From Ruminococcus gauvreauii (GTDB lineage Bacteria; Bacillota; Clostridia; Lachnospirales; Lachnospiraceae): 64,000 bases of DNA. The DNA lies in NCBI RefSeq assembly GCF_025151995.1, contig NZ_CP102290.1, positions 1,426,001-1,490,000 of the forward strand, given 5' to 3'. Under the pieces are notes generated by a model. It was not told where the DNA came from and did not search any database. It saw nothing but the letters and a program-made list of their open reading frames with translations. The stretch's first letter is position 1. Every line of letters begins with the position of its first letter. The translations under genes and the position numbers were made by a program. This document shows positions 9,205 through 16,264 of this stretch, piece after piece.

Positions 9205-9682
9205 CCTCCATGAATCATCTTATTTTTCGTCATTTTATACAACTTTCATTTCAATGTATTCAGTTTACATATTTAATTTCCATAAATCCACTATAATTCT
9301 TGTTTAATTCCCTATATATTTTGTTTTTAGAGTATTTTTTCAATATCAATGGTAATATTGCTATTATTTTCCTTTTATTTTTAGATTTTTATTTATTTAT
9401 CAACCATTAAAGATTTGTTTCATGTACAATTAATTATTTTCTAGAAAACATATATTTTCATGTTTCTTTTATTGGTTTTCAAAATATTTCAAATACCCTC
9501 CGGTTTTAACCATAAATTAACGCATTTTCAGAGACTTTCTGTTTTGAAAATCCCTCTTTTTTCTGCTGACACAAAGCAAAATATTAATGATGCCGTGCAG
9601 GTTTTTCTGTTTTTTGTACGGTAAGACGGCGTTATGCTTTTAAGTGTAACTGCTGTTTATCCACATTTATGGAGGAATACAT
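9205..9682. promoter_or_regulatory. AT-rich divergent control region between the two sugar operons
   Basis: These 478 bases carry no credible gene and are far richer in A and T than the flanks. They must hold the promoters of both the leftward dehydrogenase/ABC operon and the rightward epimerase operon. A perfect 12-bp palindrome TTTTCTAGAAAA lies at 9437-9448, overlapping GAAAA-6-TTTTC at 9444-9459; both could be operator sites. I find no convincing -35/-10 pair and no cre-like site. Confidence 0.45.
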
Positions 9683-10675
9683 ATGGAACGGTATTTAATG
9701 ACAGGTGCAACCGGATTTGTGGGGCAGGAATTGCTGAAGCAGCTTACTGCCATGGGCGCGGACATAACCGTACTCGGAAGACATTCACCGGACATGCCGG
9801 GCGTCAGATTCCTGAAAGCCGATATCACAGACGCAGACGCCCTTGCCGGTGTGACCGCAGGGCTGGAATTTGATTATATTCTTCATATCGCTTCACTCCC
9901 CGGTGATACCGGAATTCCCGCGGAAATGATGAACGTCAACGTCACAGGCGCCCTGAACATGCTGGAAACGGCCCGAACCATGAAGATACAGCGCATGGTT
10001 CTGGTCAGCAGCACCTCTGCGTATGGATGGTATCCGGCGACCCCCTTTTGTCCGCCCGATTACATGCCTGTAGATGAAGAGCATCCGTGCCGCCCCAAAG
10101 ATATGTATGCGGCCACAAAACGGATGCAGGAGCTTCTGGCGTCCGTATACTATCATGAATATCACGTACCGGTGACCTGCCTGCGTCTCTGTGCAGTCAT
10201 CGGACCGGACGGCAGGGGCGGCGGACGCGGATGGCGGACGATCGCAGAACAGCTGGCGACTTCGGAGTATGTGCAGATCCCTCATTTTTCTTTTGAAGAA
10301 CAATGTCATTATGTCGATATTCGTGACGTATCAAGAATGATCATTCACGCCAGCCACTGCAAAAACGCAGAGGGGGAGATTTTTAACTGCTGTGCGCTAA
10401 ATTCCACAACCGGGTATGAATTTGAGGAAATTATCCACAGGCACTTCCCATGGATCGAAGTCCGATGTGGATTTCCCTGGAGTATGGCGCAGGGAGACAA
10501 AATAGAATTCAGCATGAAAAAGGCCCGGGAAATCCTGGACTTTACACCGGTCTACACCCTGGACGACTCTGTCTGCTACATTAAAGACTGGATCAATGCA
10601 GGCGGACTGCGAAAAGAAAACATACCGTCTGAAACATTTACCGACGGCATCAAATCTAAGGAGGAATCGTTATGA
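9683..10675 (+). CDS. NAD-dependent epimerase/dehydratase (extended SDR)
   Basis: A 330-aa extended short-chain dehydrogenase. The N-terminus has the cofactor motif TGATGFVGQELL, residues SSTSAYG carry the catalytic serine, and YAATKRMQE supplies the Tyr-x-x-x-Lys pair. Proteins of this family epimerise or dehydrate nucleotide sugars or oxidise free sugars. Start ATG after GGAGG. Its TGA overlaps the next start by 4 bases (ATGA), so it is translationally coupled to the oxidoreductase. First gene of the rightward operon, divergent from the importer operon. Confidence 0.9.
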   Translation: MERYLMTGATGFVGQELLKQLTAMGADITVLGRHSPDMPGVRFLKADITDADALAGVTAGLEFDYILHIASLPGDTGIPAEMMNVNVTGALNMLETARTMKIQRMVLVSSTSAYGWYPATPFCPPDYMPVDEEHPCRPKDMYAATKRMQELLASVYYHEYHVPVTCLRLCAVIGPDGRGGGRGWRTIAEQLATSEYVQIPHFSFEEQCHYVDIRDVSRMIIHASHCKNAEGEIFNCCALNSTTGYEFEEIIHRHFPWIEVRCGFPWSMAQGDKIEFSMKKAREILDFTPVYTLDDSVCYIKDWINAGGLRKENIPSETFTDGIKSKEESL

Positions 10676-11718
10676 CATTAAAAGTTGGAGTAATCGGATG
10701 TGGTTATATCTCATATGCACATATCAGAGGCTGGAAAGCCAATGGATGTGAAGTCGCCGCGCTTTGCGACCTGTCGGCCGGCCGCCTGAACGCAAGGGCG
10801 GAAGAATTTGGTGTACAGAACAAATATACCGACTACAAAGAAATGCTGGAACGTGAAAACCTGGATATCGTAGATATCGCCACCCCCGTCTCCACTCATC
10901 GCGCGCTGATCAGTTACTGCTGTTCGAGAGTTTCAAATATCCTGTGCGAAAAACCTTTTGTAGACAATATGGAGAATGGAGAATATCTGGTACGTGAATG
11001 TAAAAAATACGGCTGCCGTACCATGGTTTGCCAGTCTTACCGATGGCATCCATGGTACGAGCAGATAAAGAAGGAATTAAAAAACGATGTAATCGGGTCT
11101 CCTTACTATGTCAATATCATGCAGCGCATCAGTTTTGACATACCTTACGGCAAAGAAAACCGTATTCCGCTCACGGAAGATCAGCCATTTTATGAACATG
11201 CTGAGCGTCTGATGCTTTTAGAGCAGGGCTGTCATTATTTTGATGTGTTCCGAAGTCTTTTCGGCGAACCGCAGGCTGTCACCGGCACCGTCGGACGTAT
11301 CAGTCCGTTTGTCAAAGGAGATGACCTGGCTGTCGTCACCGTCGTGTTTCCCGGACTCACGGCAGTCCTGGAAGACGTCTGGTGTTCCTGCGGCCAGCAG
11401 AAAACCAGTGTCACCTATATCCAGGGTGAAAAAGGCAGTATTTATTTCGGAGGAACGGATGGTATCGCTCCCCATCGCACGGAAGAATGCGGATCTCTTA
11501 CGATCACCTTTTTCGACGGCAGTTCCCGGCAGATAGAGATGGAAGCCGCTGATTACTATAATCAAAGCTTCGCAAAGCTTCAGGCACATTTTCTTCACTG
11601 TATAGACCAGGGTCTGACGCCTGACACCTGTTTCGAGGACAACTTAAAAACCGTCAGCATTGCGCTGAGAGCCTATGAATCCGCCGCAAAAAAGCGCACA
11701 ATTTTTATGGGGGAATAA
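10672..11718 (+). CDS. Gfo/Idh/MocA-family oxidoreductase
   Basis: A 348-aa protein with the N-terminal NAD(P)-binding motif VGVIGCGYISYAH and the family signature CEKPF near residue 98, where the lysine is catalytic. These enzymes oxidise or reduce sugars and inositols at a ring hydroxyl. Coupled by a 4-base overlap to the epimerase upstream and followed after 4 bp by a TIM-barrel isomerase, a trio seen in polyol and keto-sugar degradation. Confidence 0.92.
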   Translation: MTLKVGVIGCGYISYAHIRGWKANGCEVAALCDLSAGRLNARAEEFGVQNKYTDYKEMLERENLDIVDIATPVSTHRALISYCCSRVSNILCEKPFVDNMENGEYLVRECKKYGCRTMVCQSYRWHPWYEQIKKELKNDVIGSPYYVNIMQRISFDIPYGKENRIPLTEDQPFYEHAERLMLLEQGCHYFDVFRSLFGEPQAVTGTVGRISPFVKGDDLAVVTVVFPGLTAVLEDVWCSCGQQKTSVTYIQGEKGSIYFGGTDGIAPHRTEECGSLTITFFDGSSRQIEMEAADYYNQSFAKLQAHFLHCIDQGLTPDTCFEDNLKTVSIALRAYESAAKKRTIFMGE

Positions 11719-11722
11719 AAGA

Positions 11723-12529
11723 ATGGAAAACAAGATCAGTTACTGTACCCTGATTTATGACGGATGTGACATAGAAACGGCAGTCCGTGATATCGCGAGT
11801 GCCGGATACGACGGCATCGAGCTCTATCCGAAGGACTGGGAATGGGGGATAGAACACTTGGGCCGGGAAACATTTTCCCGCCTGTTCAAGGACGCAGGCC
11901 TTGTTGTAAGCGCTGTTTTCGGAGATGTGCTCTCTGCTTCTGAACAGCAAATAACGTCTGCCATCAGCGCAGCCAAACTCCTCGGCGCAAAATATGTCTT
12001 TGCCGTTCCCCCGGTAAAAAACAGCGTGGACAGAGATCAGTGCCTCCGTATCATCAGCCGTACCTGCGGCCTGCTGGAAAATCATGGCCTGACCCTCGTA
12101 CTTCACAATCATGCCGGCACATGTATGGAGTCTATAGCCGAGGCAGTGGACATCTGTTCTGCAATCGTCCGGAAAAATTTTGGCCTATGTCTGGATTCCG
12201 TACATTTTGCCCTGTACGATGACGATATCCACCTTCATCTGGAGCCCTTACTGCCCTTTATCAGGTACGTACATTTAAAGGATATGACGAAACCGCGCAG
12301 GGTACAGTATGAGACACTGCCGCCCGACATGTGGCGCTGGGGAGACCTGGCGCATCTCGCTTCGACCTATACAGACCTGGAACACGGTGTGATTGACAAT
12401 CGCGCGATCGCTGAATATCTCATAAGATCCGGCTATTCTGGATGGTGGGTACCGGAGATTGAACGGCAGCAGGCCGACCGGCTCGAACATGCCAGTTTCA
12501 ACCATACTGTTCTTAAAAGTTATTTGTAA
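11723..12529 (+). CDS. Sugar phosphate isomerase/epimerase (AP endonuclease 2-like TIM barrel)
   Basis: A 268-aa xylose-isomerase-like TIM barrel. Metal-ligand candidates are the Glu in YDGIELYP, the LVLHNHAG histidines, FGLCLDSVHFAL (Asp, His) and the late Glu in WWVPEIERQQ. I start at the ATG at 11723 after a GGGGGA site; a longer frame would overlap the upstream gene by 44 bases. Relatives include inosose dehydratase, hydroxypyruvate isomerase and 3-dehydroshikimate dehydratase. With the dehydrogenases around, an inosose- or keto-sugar-type substrate is plausible. Confidence 0.88.
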   Translation: MENKISYCTLIYDGCDIETAVRDIASAGYDGIELYPKDWEWGIEHLGRETFSRLFKDAGLVVSAVFGDVLSASEQQITSAISAAKLLGAKYVFAVPPVKNSVDRDQCLRIISRTCGLLENHGLTLVLHNHAGTCMESIAEAVDICSAIVRKNFGLCLDSVHFALYDDDIHLHLEPLLPFIRYVHLKDMTKPRRVQYETLPPDMWRWGDLAHLASTYTDLEHGVIDNRAIAEYLIRSGYSGWWVPEIERQQADRLEHASFNHTVLKSYL

Positions 12530-12546
12530 CGTTCGCCTTACAGGAA

Positions 12547-12591
12547 AAAGACAGGCAGCCGAATGTATAAACATTTCGTTTGCCTGTCTTT
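12547..12591. terminator. Bidirectional terminator between convergent genes
   Basis: Arms AAAGACAGGCA (12547-12557) and TGCCTGTCTTT (12581-12591) pair perfectly, with further pairing inside the loop. It is flanked by A on one side and T on the other. It ends the epimerase operon on the plus strand and the decayed gene on the minus strand. Confidence 0.8.
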
Positions 12592-12600
12592 CATCCTGGC

Positions 12601-12983
12601 TTATGCCGCCTGGCTTACAATACTCTGTGCAATCTCCTTCGCCCTGACACCGGAAACCCGTTCCCTGTTCTGCGCATCATTCAGATAGACTGCAAAATAT
12701 ACATTTCGATCACCCCGCTCTTCAAACCCCACAAACCAGGCTTGCTGCAGAGTCAGATGACCGTTCCAGTCCGCTGACGGATACTGTGTGCCGTCATGTC
12801 ATAGTTCATTGTTGAATTTTCATCTTCTATCACATGATTTTTCAGCCCCATCAGTGCTGAAATGATCTTAAACGTAGAGCAGGGGGACACTTGCTTCTCA
12901 CACATTTCCCGATTATACACTTCAAATTCATCCTGTTCTCCCACACTATCATGTTCCATATAAACCTTCATTACCGTTAACAT
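12601..12983 (-). pseudogene. Decayed BlaR1 sensor / class D beta-lactamase remnant
   Basis: The first frame (12983 down to about 12790) encodes VYNREMCEKQ then SPCSTFKIISALMG, which carries the Ser-Thr-Phe-Lys motif of class D beta-lactamases and the related BlaR1 sensor domain, and ends out of frame. A second frame resumes with YPSADWNGHLTLQQA and jumps directly to WFVGFEERGDRNVYFAVY, the C-terminal strand region. About a hundred residues, including the Lys-Thr-Gly box, are missing in between. So there is both a frameshift and an internal deletion. No membrane part or BlaI partner is next to it. Confidence 0.75.
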
Positions 12984-13016
12984 AAACAGTATACCAGAAA
13001 GCCTCCGGATGTCCTA

Positions 13017-13268
13017 TCACTTTTCCGTCCTGTCCGGACGAATATTCAGCAGATAATTCTTAGCCGCAGCGGCATCCGCAAATTGTATGTTTTTTCCTGA
13101 CAAATAATATACCGTATCATTCCACTCTCTGAGAGGATACACCGTCTCCTCCAGGTCTGCAATATATTTCTGTGCCGCCTGCCTCCACGGGCTGTATTTG
13201 AGATCGGATAAATATGGGCTTCCAACCGAAGCCCACAGATCATCCAGCAGCTTTTTCTCCTTCATCAT
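13017..13268 (-). CDS. Hypothetical protein, second gene of recombinase-flanked pair
   Basis: An 83-aa soluble, charged protein (MMKEKKLLDDLWASV start) with several tryptophans and no membrane segment or recognised motif. The ATG at 13268 sits 1 base after the stop of the upstream gene and is preceded by GGGGGA, so the pair is coupled. I do not recognise the family. Its context, downstream of an invertible recombinase element, suggests phase-variable expression. Confidence 0.65.
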   Translation of the reverse strand: MMKEKKLLDDLWASVGSPYLSDLKYSPWRQAAQKYIADLEETVYPLREWNDTVYYLSGKNIQFADAAAAKNYLLNIRPDRTEK

Positions 13269-13269
13269 A

Positions 13270-13770
13270 TTATCCCCCACAGTCAAAATCCTGTTTTCCC
13301 CGTATTAAGCCATCAATAATATGCAGTAATTCGAGAGCACTGCGGTAATAAATTCTGTCCTTATATTTTCTTGCCAGTATAAAACCCTGCCAGCTGTAAT
13401 TCTGCCAGTATAATGTGTGTATATAGATAACAGGATCACCGCTCACCTGAAGATCATGGGAATACTGCCATACATCCACGCCCTTTTTCCGATCTTCCGC
13501 CGATTTCAAAACACTTTTCTGCCATTTTTGTGCTGTGACATTTCCGCGCAGCTTATTCGAATCCGTCCTCATTCCAAGCAAATCATAGATTTGTTCTATC
13601 TTCAACAGCATATCCCCATAGTTTGAAAAAGAAATTTCGTCCGGAATATGTATATTTGAGATTATTCCTTCAATATTAGTTCCATCCGGCTTACGAAATC
13701 TAACAACTACCATAGCATCTGCTGCACTGTACATGTCACACTTGTCCGGTACTATATTTTCTCTTAACAT
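13270..13770 (-). CDS. Hypothetical protein, first gene of recombinase-flanked pair
   Basis: A 166-aa protein of unknown family. It is mixed alpha/beta in look, rich in Tyr and Trp (IYIHTLYWQNYSWQGFIL), with no signal peptide or membrane helix. The ATG at 13770 is well placed after GGGAGG. Its start lies only 69 bp outside the left inverted repeat of the recombinase element, and an outward promoter inside that element points at it. Function unknown; size and pairing recall small effector/partner gene pairs, but nothing in the sequence shows this. Confidence 0.7.
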   Translation of the reverse strand: MLRENIVPDKCDMYSAADAMVVVRFRKPDGTNIEGIISNIHIPDEISFSNYGDMLLKIEQIYDLLGMRTDSNKLRGNVTAQKWQKSVLKSAEDRKKGVDVWQYSHDLQVSGDPVIYIHTLYWQNYSWQGFILARKYKDRIYYRSALELLHIIDGLIRGKQDFDCGG

Positions 13771-13839
13771 TCATTGCCTCCCACACATATTTTTGAGGGT
13801 ATTTGCGATATACTATGTTTACTAACAGCTGCAGAAGAT

Positions 13840-13871
13840 TTTCGCAATATGATTTATATTGCGCAAAACAC
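13840..13871 (+). repeat. Left inverted repeat of the recombinase element
   Basis: A 32-bp sequence matching the reverse complement of 15215-15246 at 31 of 32 positions. Within it CGCAATAT and ATATTGCG form a perfect dyad around a 5-bp asymmetric spacer (GATTT), the layout of a tyrosine-recombinase core site. Because the spacers are inverted between the two copies, recombination would invert rather than excise the DNA between. Confidence 0.85.
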
Positions 13872-13895
13872 CCGAAATGTAATAATTTTAATAAA

Positions 13896-13924
13896 AATGT
13901 ACCATCAAAAAGGCAGTTTGTCAA
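13896..13924 (-). promoter_or_regulatory. Outward promoter inside the invertible element
   Basis: On the minus strand TTGACA (13924-13919) and TACATT (13901-13896) are 17 bp apart. The promoter points left, across the inverted repeat, toward the unknown gene at 13770. In the opposite orientation of the element it would face the bidirectional terminator at 15284-15317. Confidence 0.6.
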
Positions 13925-13997
13925 CTTAAGCAACTGGCCTTAAGGTCCTTCCGAACCTCAGAAGTCGAATATCAGAGGACTGCGGAGGAAGGATTTT

Positions 13998-14019
13998 TAA
14001 GCCGTCAGATAAGCCGTCA
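13998..14019 (+). repeat. Tandem TAAGCCGTCA copies before the recombinase gene
   Basis: Two direct copies of TAAGCCGTCA start 12 bp apart (13998-14007 and 14010-14019). A third, in the same orientation, is at 15156-15165 just after the recombinase stop codon. They look like arm-type sites for the recombinase's N-terminal DNA-binding domain. Confidence 0.5.
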
Positions 14020-14039
14020 TAAAAAAGGAGGAATTTGAA

Positions 14040-15152
14040 ATGCCGAGAAAAGGTGAAAACATTTATCTGAGAAAAGATGGGCGATGGGAAGGGCGTTATA
14101 TCAAAGGGCGCAGACCGGACGGAAAGCCGGTGTTTGGCTCTATCTATGGGAAACAGTATGGACAGGTAAAAAAACGCCTTGTCTTAATTAAATCGGAGAT
14201 TTATCAGGATCACTCTTCTCTGTCGGTCTACGGCAACGGCAGTTTTTCTGACTGGGCAGAATTCTGGCTGGAAGTATACGTTCGTCCTCATATCAAGCCG
14301 GGGACATACGCAGGATACAGGCGCAGTCTTGACAATCACATCAATCCCGCGATTGGTAAGCTGAAAATTTCCGGGATTACACCAGAGCAAATACAGGATG
14401 CAGTCTTACGTCTGAAGGAGCAGCTGGCGCCGAGTACGCTGCATGGCGTCTGCAGGCTGATGAAAGCGGTTTTAGCTGCGGCATGCCAGAAAGGTCTGAT
14501 CTCCGGCAGTCCGTATCAGAATATCAAAATACCGAAGACCGGTATTCGTTCGCCGCGTGTCCTGAACCGCAAAGAGCAGAAACGACTGGAAAAAAAGCTT
14601 CTTGAGACGGGGGAGCTGGAATATCTGCTGGGGCTCTACACGGGACTTCGGGTGGGGGAGATCTGTGCGCTCAGGTGGGAGGATATCGATCTGGAAAATG
14701 GCTGCCTCTGTGTAAAACATTCGATACAGAGGATTCCGACTGAATACGGCAGACGCAGGACGAGGCTTGTTCTGGGCAGTCCAAAATCTGAACATTCTGT
14801 CCGGGAGATTCCGCTTCCGCGTTTTCTGATTGCCATACTCGGGGAAAGACGGCAGGAGGAAGACGCAAAAGCCTGTGATTTTTTGTTCACGGGATTGCAT
14901 GGGAGTTACCGGGATACCCGTACCATGCAGCTCAGGCTCGCAAGGATCTGCGAGGAACTGAAGATCCGGGGTGTTCATATGCATACACTCCGGCATACTT
15001 TCGCAACCCGCTGCCTGGAAAATAATATTGGACATGAGGTTCTCTGCGAAGTGCTCGGACACTCGTCACCCCAGATTACCCTGAGACATTATTCACATTG
15101 TACGCCTGAGCGGATAAGACAGAGCATGGAGCGCATGGAACCTGCTCTTTAA
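14040..15152 (+). CDS. Tyrosine recombinase inside an inverted-repeat element
   Basis: A 370-aa integrase-family recombinase. Residues 1-60 resemble the arm-binding domain of Tn916-type integrases (basic, YLRKDGRWEGRY and GKQYGQVKKRL), residues 70-150 are the SAM-like core-binding domain, and the C-terminal catalytic domain has Arg204, Lys249, His315, Arg318, His341 and the nucleophile Tyr351. All catalytic residues are present, so it should be active. The ATG follows AGGAGG. Unlike a transposon or phage integrase it stands alone, between 32-bp inverted repeats at 13840 and 15215, with no excisionase or cargo. That arrangement fits a DNA invertase that flips the segment carrying its own gene. 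Confidence 0.93.
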   Translation: MPRKGENIYLRKDGRWEGRYIKGRRPDGKPVFGSIYGKQYGQVKKRLVLIKSEIYQDHSSLSVYGNGSFSDWAEFWLEVYVRPHIKPGTYAGYRRSLDNHINPAIGKLKISGITPEQIQDAVLRLKEQLAPSTLHGVCRLMKAVLAAACQKGLISGSPYQNIKIPKTGIRSPRVLNRKEQKRLEKKLLETGELEYLLGLYTGLRVGEICALRWEDIDLENGCLCVKHSIQRIPTEYGRRRTRLVLGSPKSEHSVREIPLPRFLIAILGERRQEEDAKACDFLFTGLHGSYRDTRTMQLRLARICEELKIRGVHMHTLRHTFATRCLENNIGHEVLCEVLGHSSPQITLRHYSHCTPERIRQSMERMEPAL

Positions 15153-15155
15153 AAA

Positions 15156-15165
15156 TAAGCCGTCA
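15156..15165 (+). repeat. Third TAAGCCGTCA copy after the recombinase gene
   Basis: Same 10-bp sequence and orientation as the two copies at 13998-14019. It starts 3 bp after the recombinase stop codon and lies inside the right end of the element. A likely accessory binding site. Confidence 0.45.
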
Positions 15166-15214
15166 ATAGTGGTCCGGTCATATTTGGAAAAAGGCTTAAT
15201 ATATGGGTGAATCT

Positions 15215-15246
15215 GTGTTTTGCGCAATATAAATCATATTGTGAAA
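15215..15246 (-). repeat. Right inverted repeat of the recombinase element
   Basis: Partner of 13840-13871, inverted, differing at one base (G in the left copy, A in the aligned reverse complement of the right copy). It keeps one core-site dyad arm intact (GCGCAATAT) with the spacer AAATC, the reverse complement of the left spacer. Confidence 0.85.
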
Positions 15247-15283
15247 TAAATTTTTAATATGCCAAGATATCCGAGAACCAAAA

Positions 15284-15317
15284 GGACCCGGTGGGATATC
15301 ACGTTCCCACCGAGTCC
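15284..15317. terminator. Bidirectional terminator beside the invertible element
   Basis: GGACCCGGTGGGA (15284-15296) pairs with TCCCACCGAGTCC (15305-15317), with one G-T pair and an 8-base loop. On the minus strand it is followed by TTTT, so it terminates the lipoprotein gene. On the plus strand it would block transcription leaving the recombinase element. Confidence 0.8.
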
Positions 15318-15353
15318 TTATTATGTTTACCATCTGTTTTTACAATCACCCAT

Positions 15354-16139
15354 TCACCCAGATATATGTTCCGCCCACCATTCAATCTTATCTCCCAGAT
15401 CATCCCCCCACTGTTCCCATTTCTGCTCAATTTTCTGTTCATACTCGTCTTCAAGCTCGCACAGACGTTTTTCCACATCCTCAGAGAAGTGTTCAGAGTC
15501 GAAATTACCCATAAACGCATTGGTAAAGGAATCGCTGATATGCACCTTCCATCCGCCATCTTCCTGGTAAGCCCTGACCGTCACCTCTGCAAAACAGGTT
15601 TCCTCAGTCTGGTCCATATACGAAAGGACACCTTCTTTATCATAATCGATGTTGGACAAATCCCCGATCATCTGTTTCAGGCCGCTCCCTTCTGCTTTGA
15701 TCATCCGTTCCAGGATACCGATCATGTAGTAGCCCATGACATCGGACATATCCGTGTTCGTGATCTTCATCTTAATTTCCGCCTGATCTCCATCTTTCTG
15801 AACATCGCCGATTTCCCAGCTGAGATTCTCCACGATTTTTTCTGCAAACTTTTTATTAGCCCTATATTTCCTGCCTTTAAACAGCATGGGCTGCTGCAGC
15901 TCATGAAACACCCGGTATTCTCTCTCCGTTGGTATGCCGATCCAGTTTGTACAGGTACGAACATAGTTGTCACTCACCGCATTAAATGTGTCCAGATCTA
16001 TTGTTTTCAACGCATACATTGCAGTTTCAGCTGCACTTTCCGGTGTCTCAGGCATTTCACCTTTTGTCCTGTCAGCACACGCGGTCAGACAGAGGCAAAC
16101 AGACACTATTGCCAGAACTGTTTTGAGAAATCTCCCCAT
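15354..16139 (-). CDS. Lipoprotein of unknown function
   Basis: A 261-aa protein. It has a short signal peptide MGRFLKTVLAIVSV ending in a lipobox LTAC with Cys21, and a mature soluble domain rich in Glu and Asp. The C-terminal 40 residues are strongly charged (EQKIEQKWEQWGDD). The layout resembles DUF5105-type clostridial lipoproteins, with a repeated statement of an averaging alpha/beta NTF2-like fold, but I cannot assign it. The ATG at 16139 is 9 bases from GGAG; the ATG at 16148 is too close. It is a single gene with its own terminator. Confidence 0.8.
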   Translation of the reverse strand: MGRFLKTVLAIVSVCLCLTACADRTKGEMPETPESAAETAMYALKTIDLDTFNAVSDNYVRTCTNWIGIPTEREYRVFHELQQPMLFKGRKYRANKKFAEKIVENLSWEIGDVQKDGDQAEIKMKITNTDMSDVMGYYMIGILERMIKAEGSGLKQMIGDLSNIDYDKEGVLSYMDQTEETCFAEVTVRAYQEDGGWKVHISDSFTNAFMGNFDSEHFSEDVEKRLCELEDEYEQKIEQKWEQWGDDLGDKIEWWAEHISG

Positions 16140-16239
16140 AAATATCATCTCCTTTGAACTTTTATATGTTTCATCCCTTATTCTACTTTAGCCCCATATA
16201 CCGGGGCAACCAGCGCGGCATAAATCAACGGCCCGGGAT

Positions 16240-16264
16240 CAAAAAAAGACGCCTCCAGGCGTCT
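16240..16264 (-). terminator. Rho-independent terminator of the two-component operon
   Basis: The perfect 8-bp stem AGACGCCT/AGGCGTCT (16247-16264) begins within the last bases of the kinase gene. On the minus strand it is followed by seven T residues. Confidence 0.9.

Noticed and set aside
13840..15246. Integrated transposon or prophage remnant carrying only an integrase
   Set aside because: The flanking repeats are inverted, not direct, and their core spacers are reversed, which predicts inversion rather than excision; there is no cargo or excisionase.
15291..16157. A 288-codon plus-strand frame opposite the lipoprotein gene
   Set aside because: The minus-strand frame has a signal peptide, lipobox, ribosome site and terminator; the plus frame begins within the terminator.
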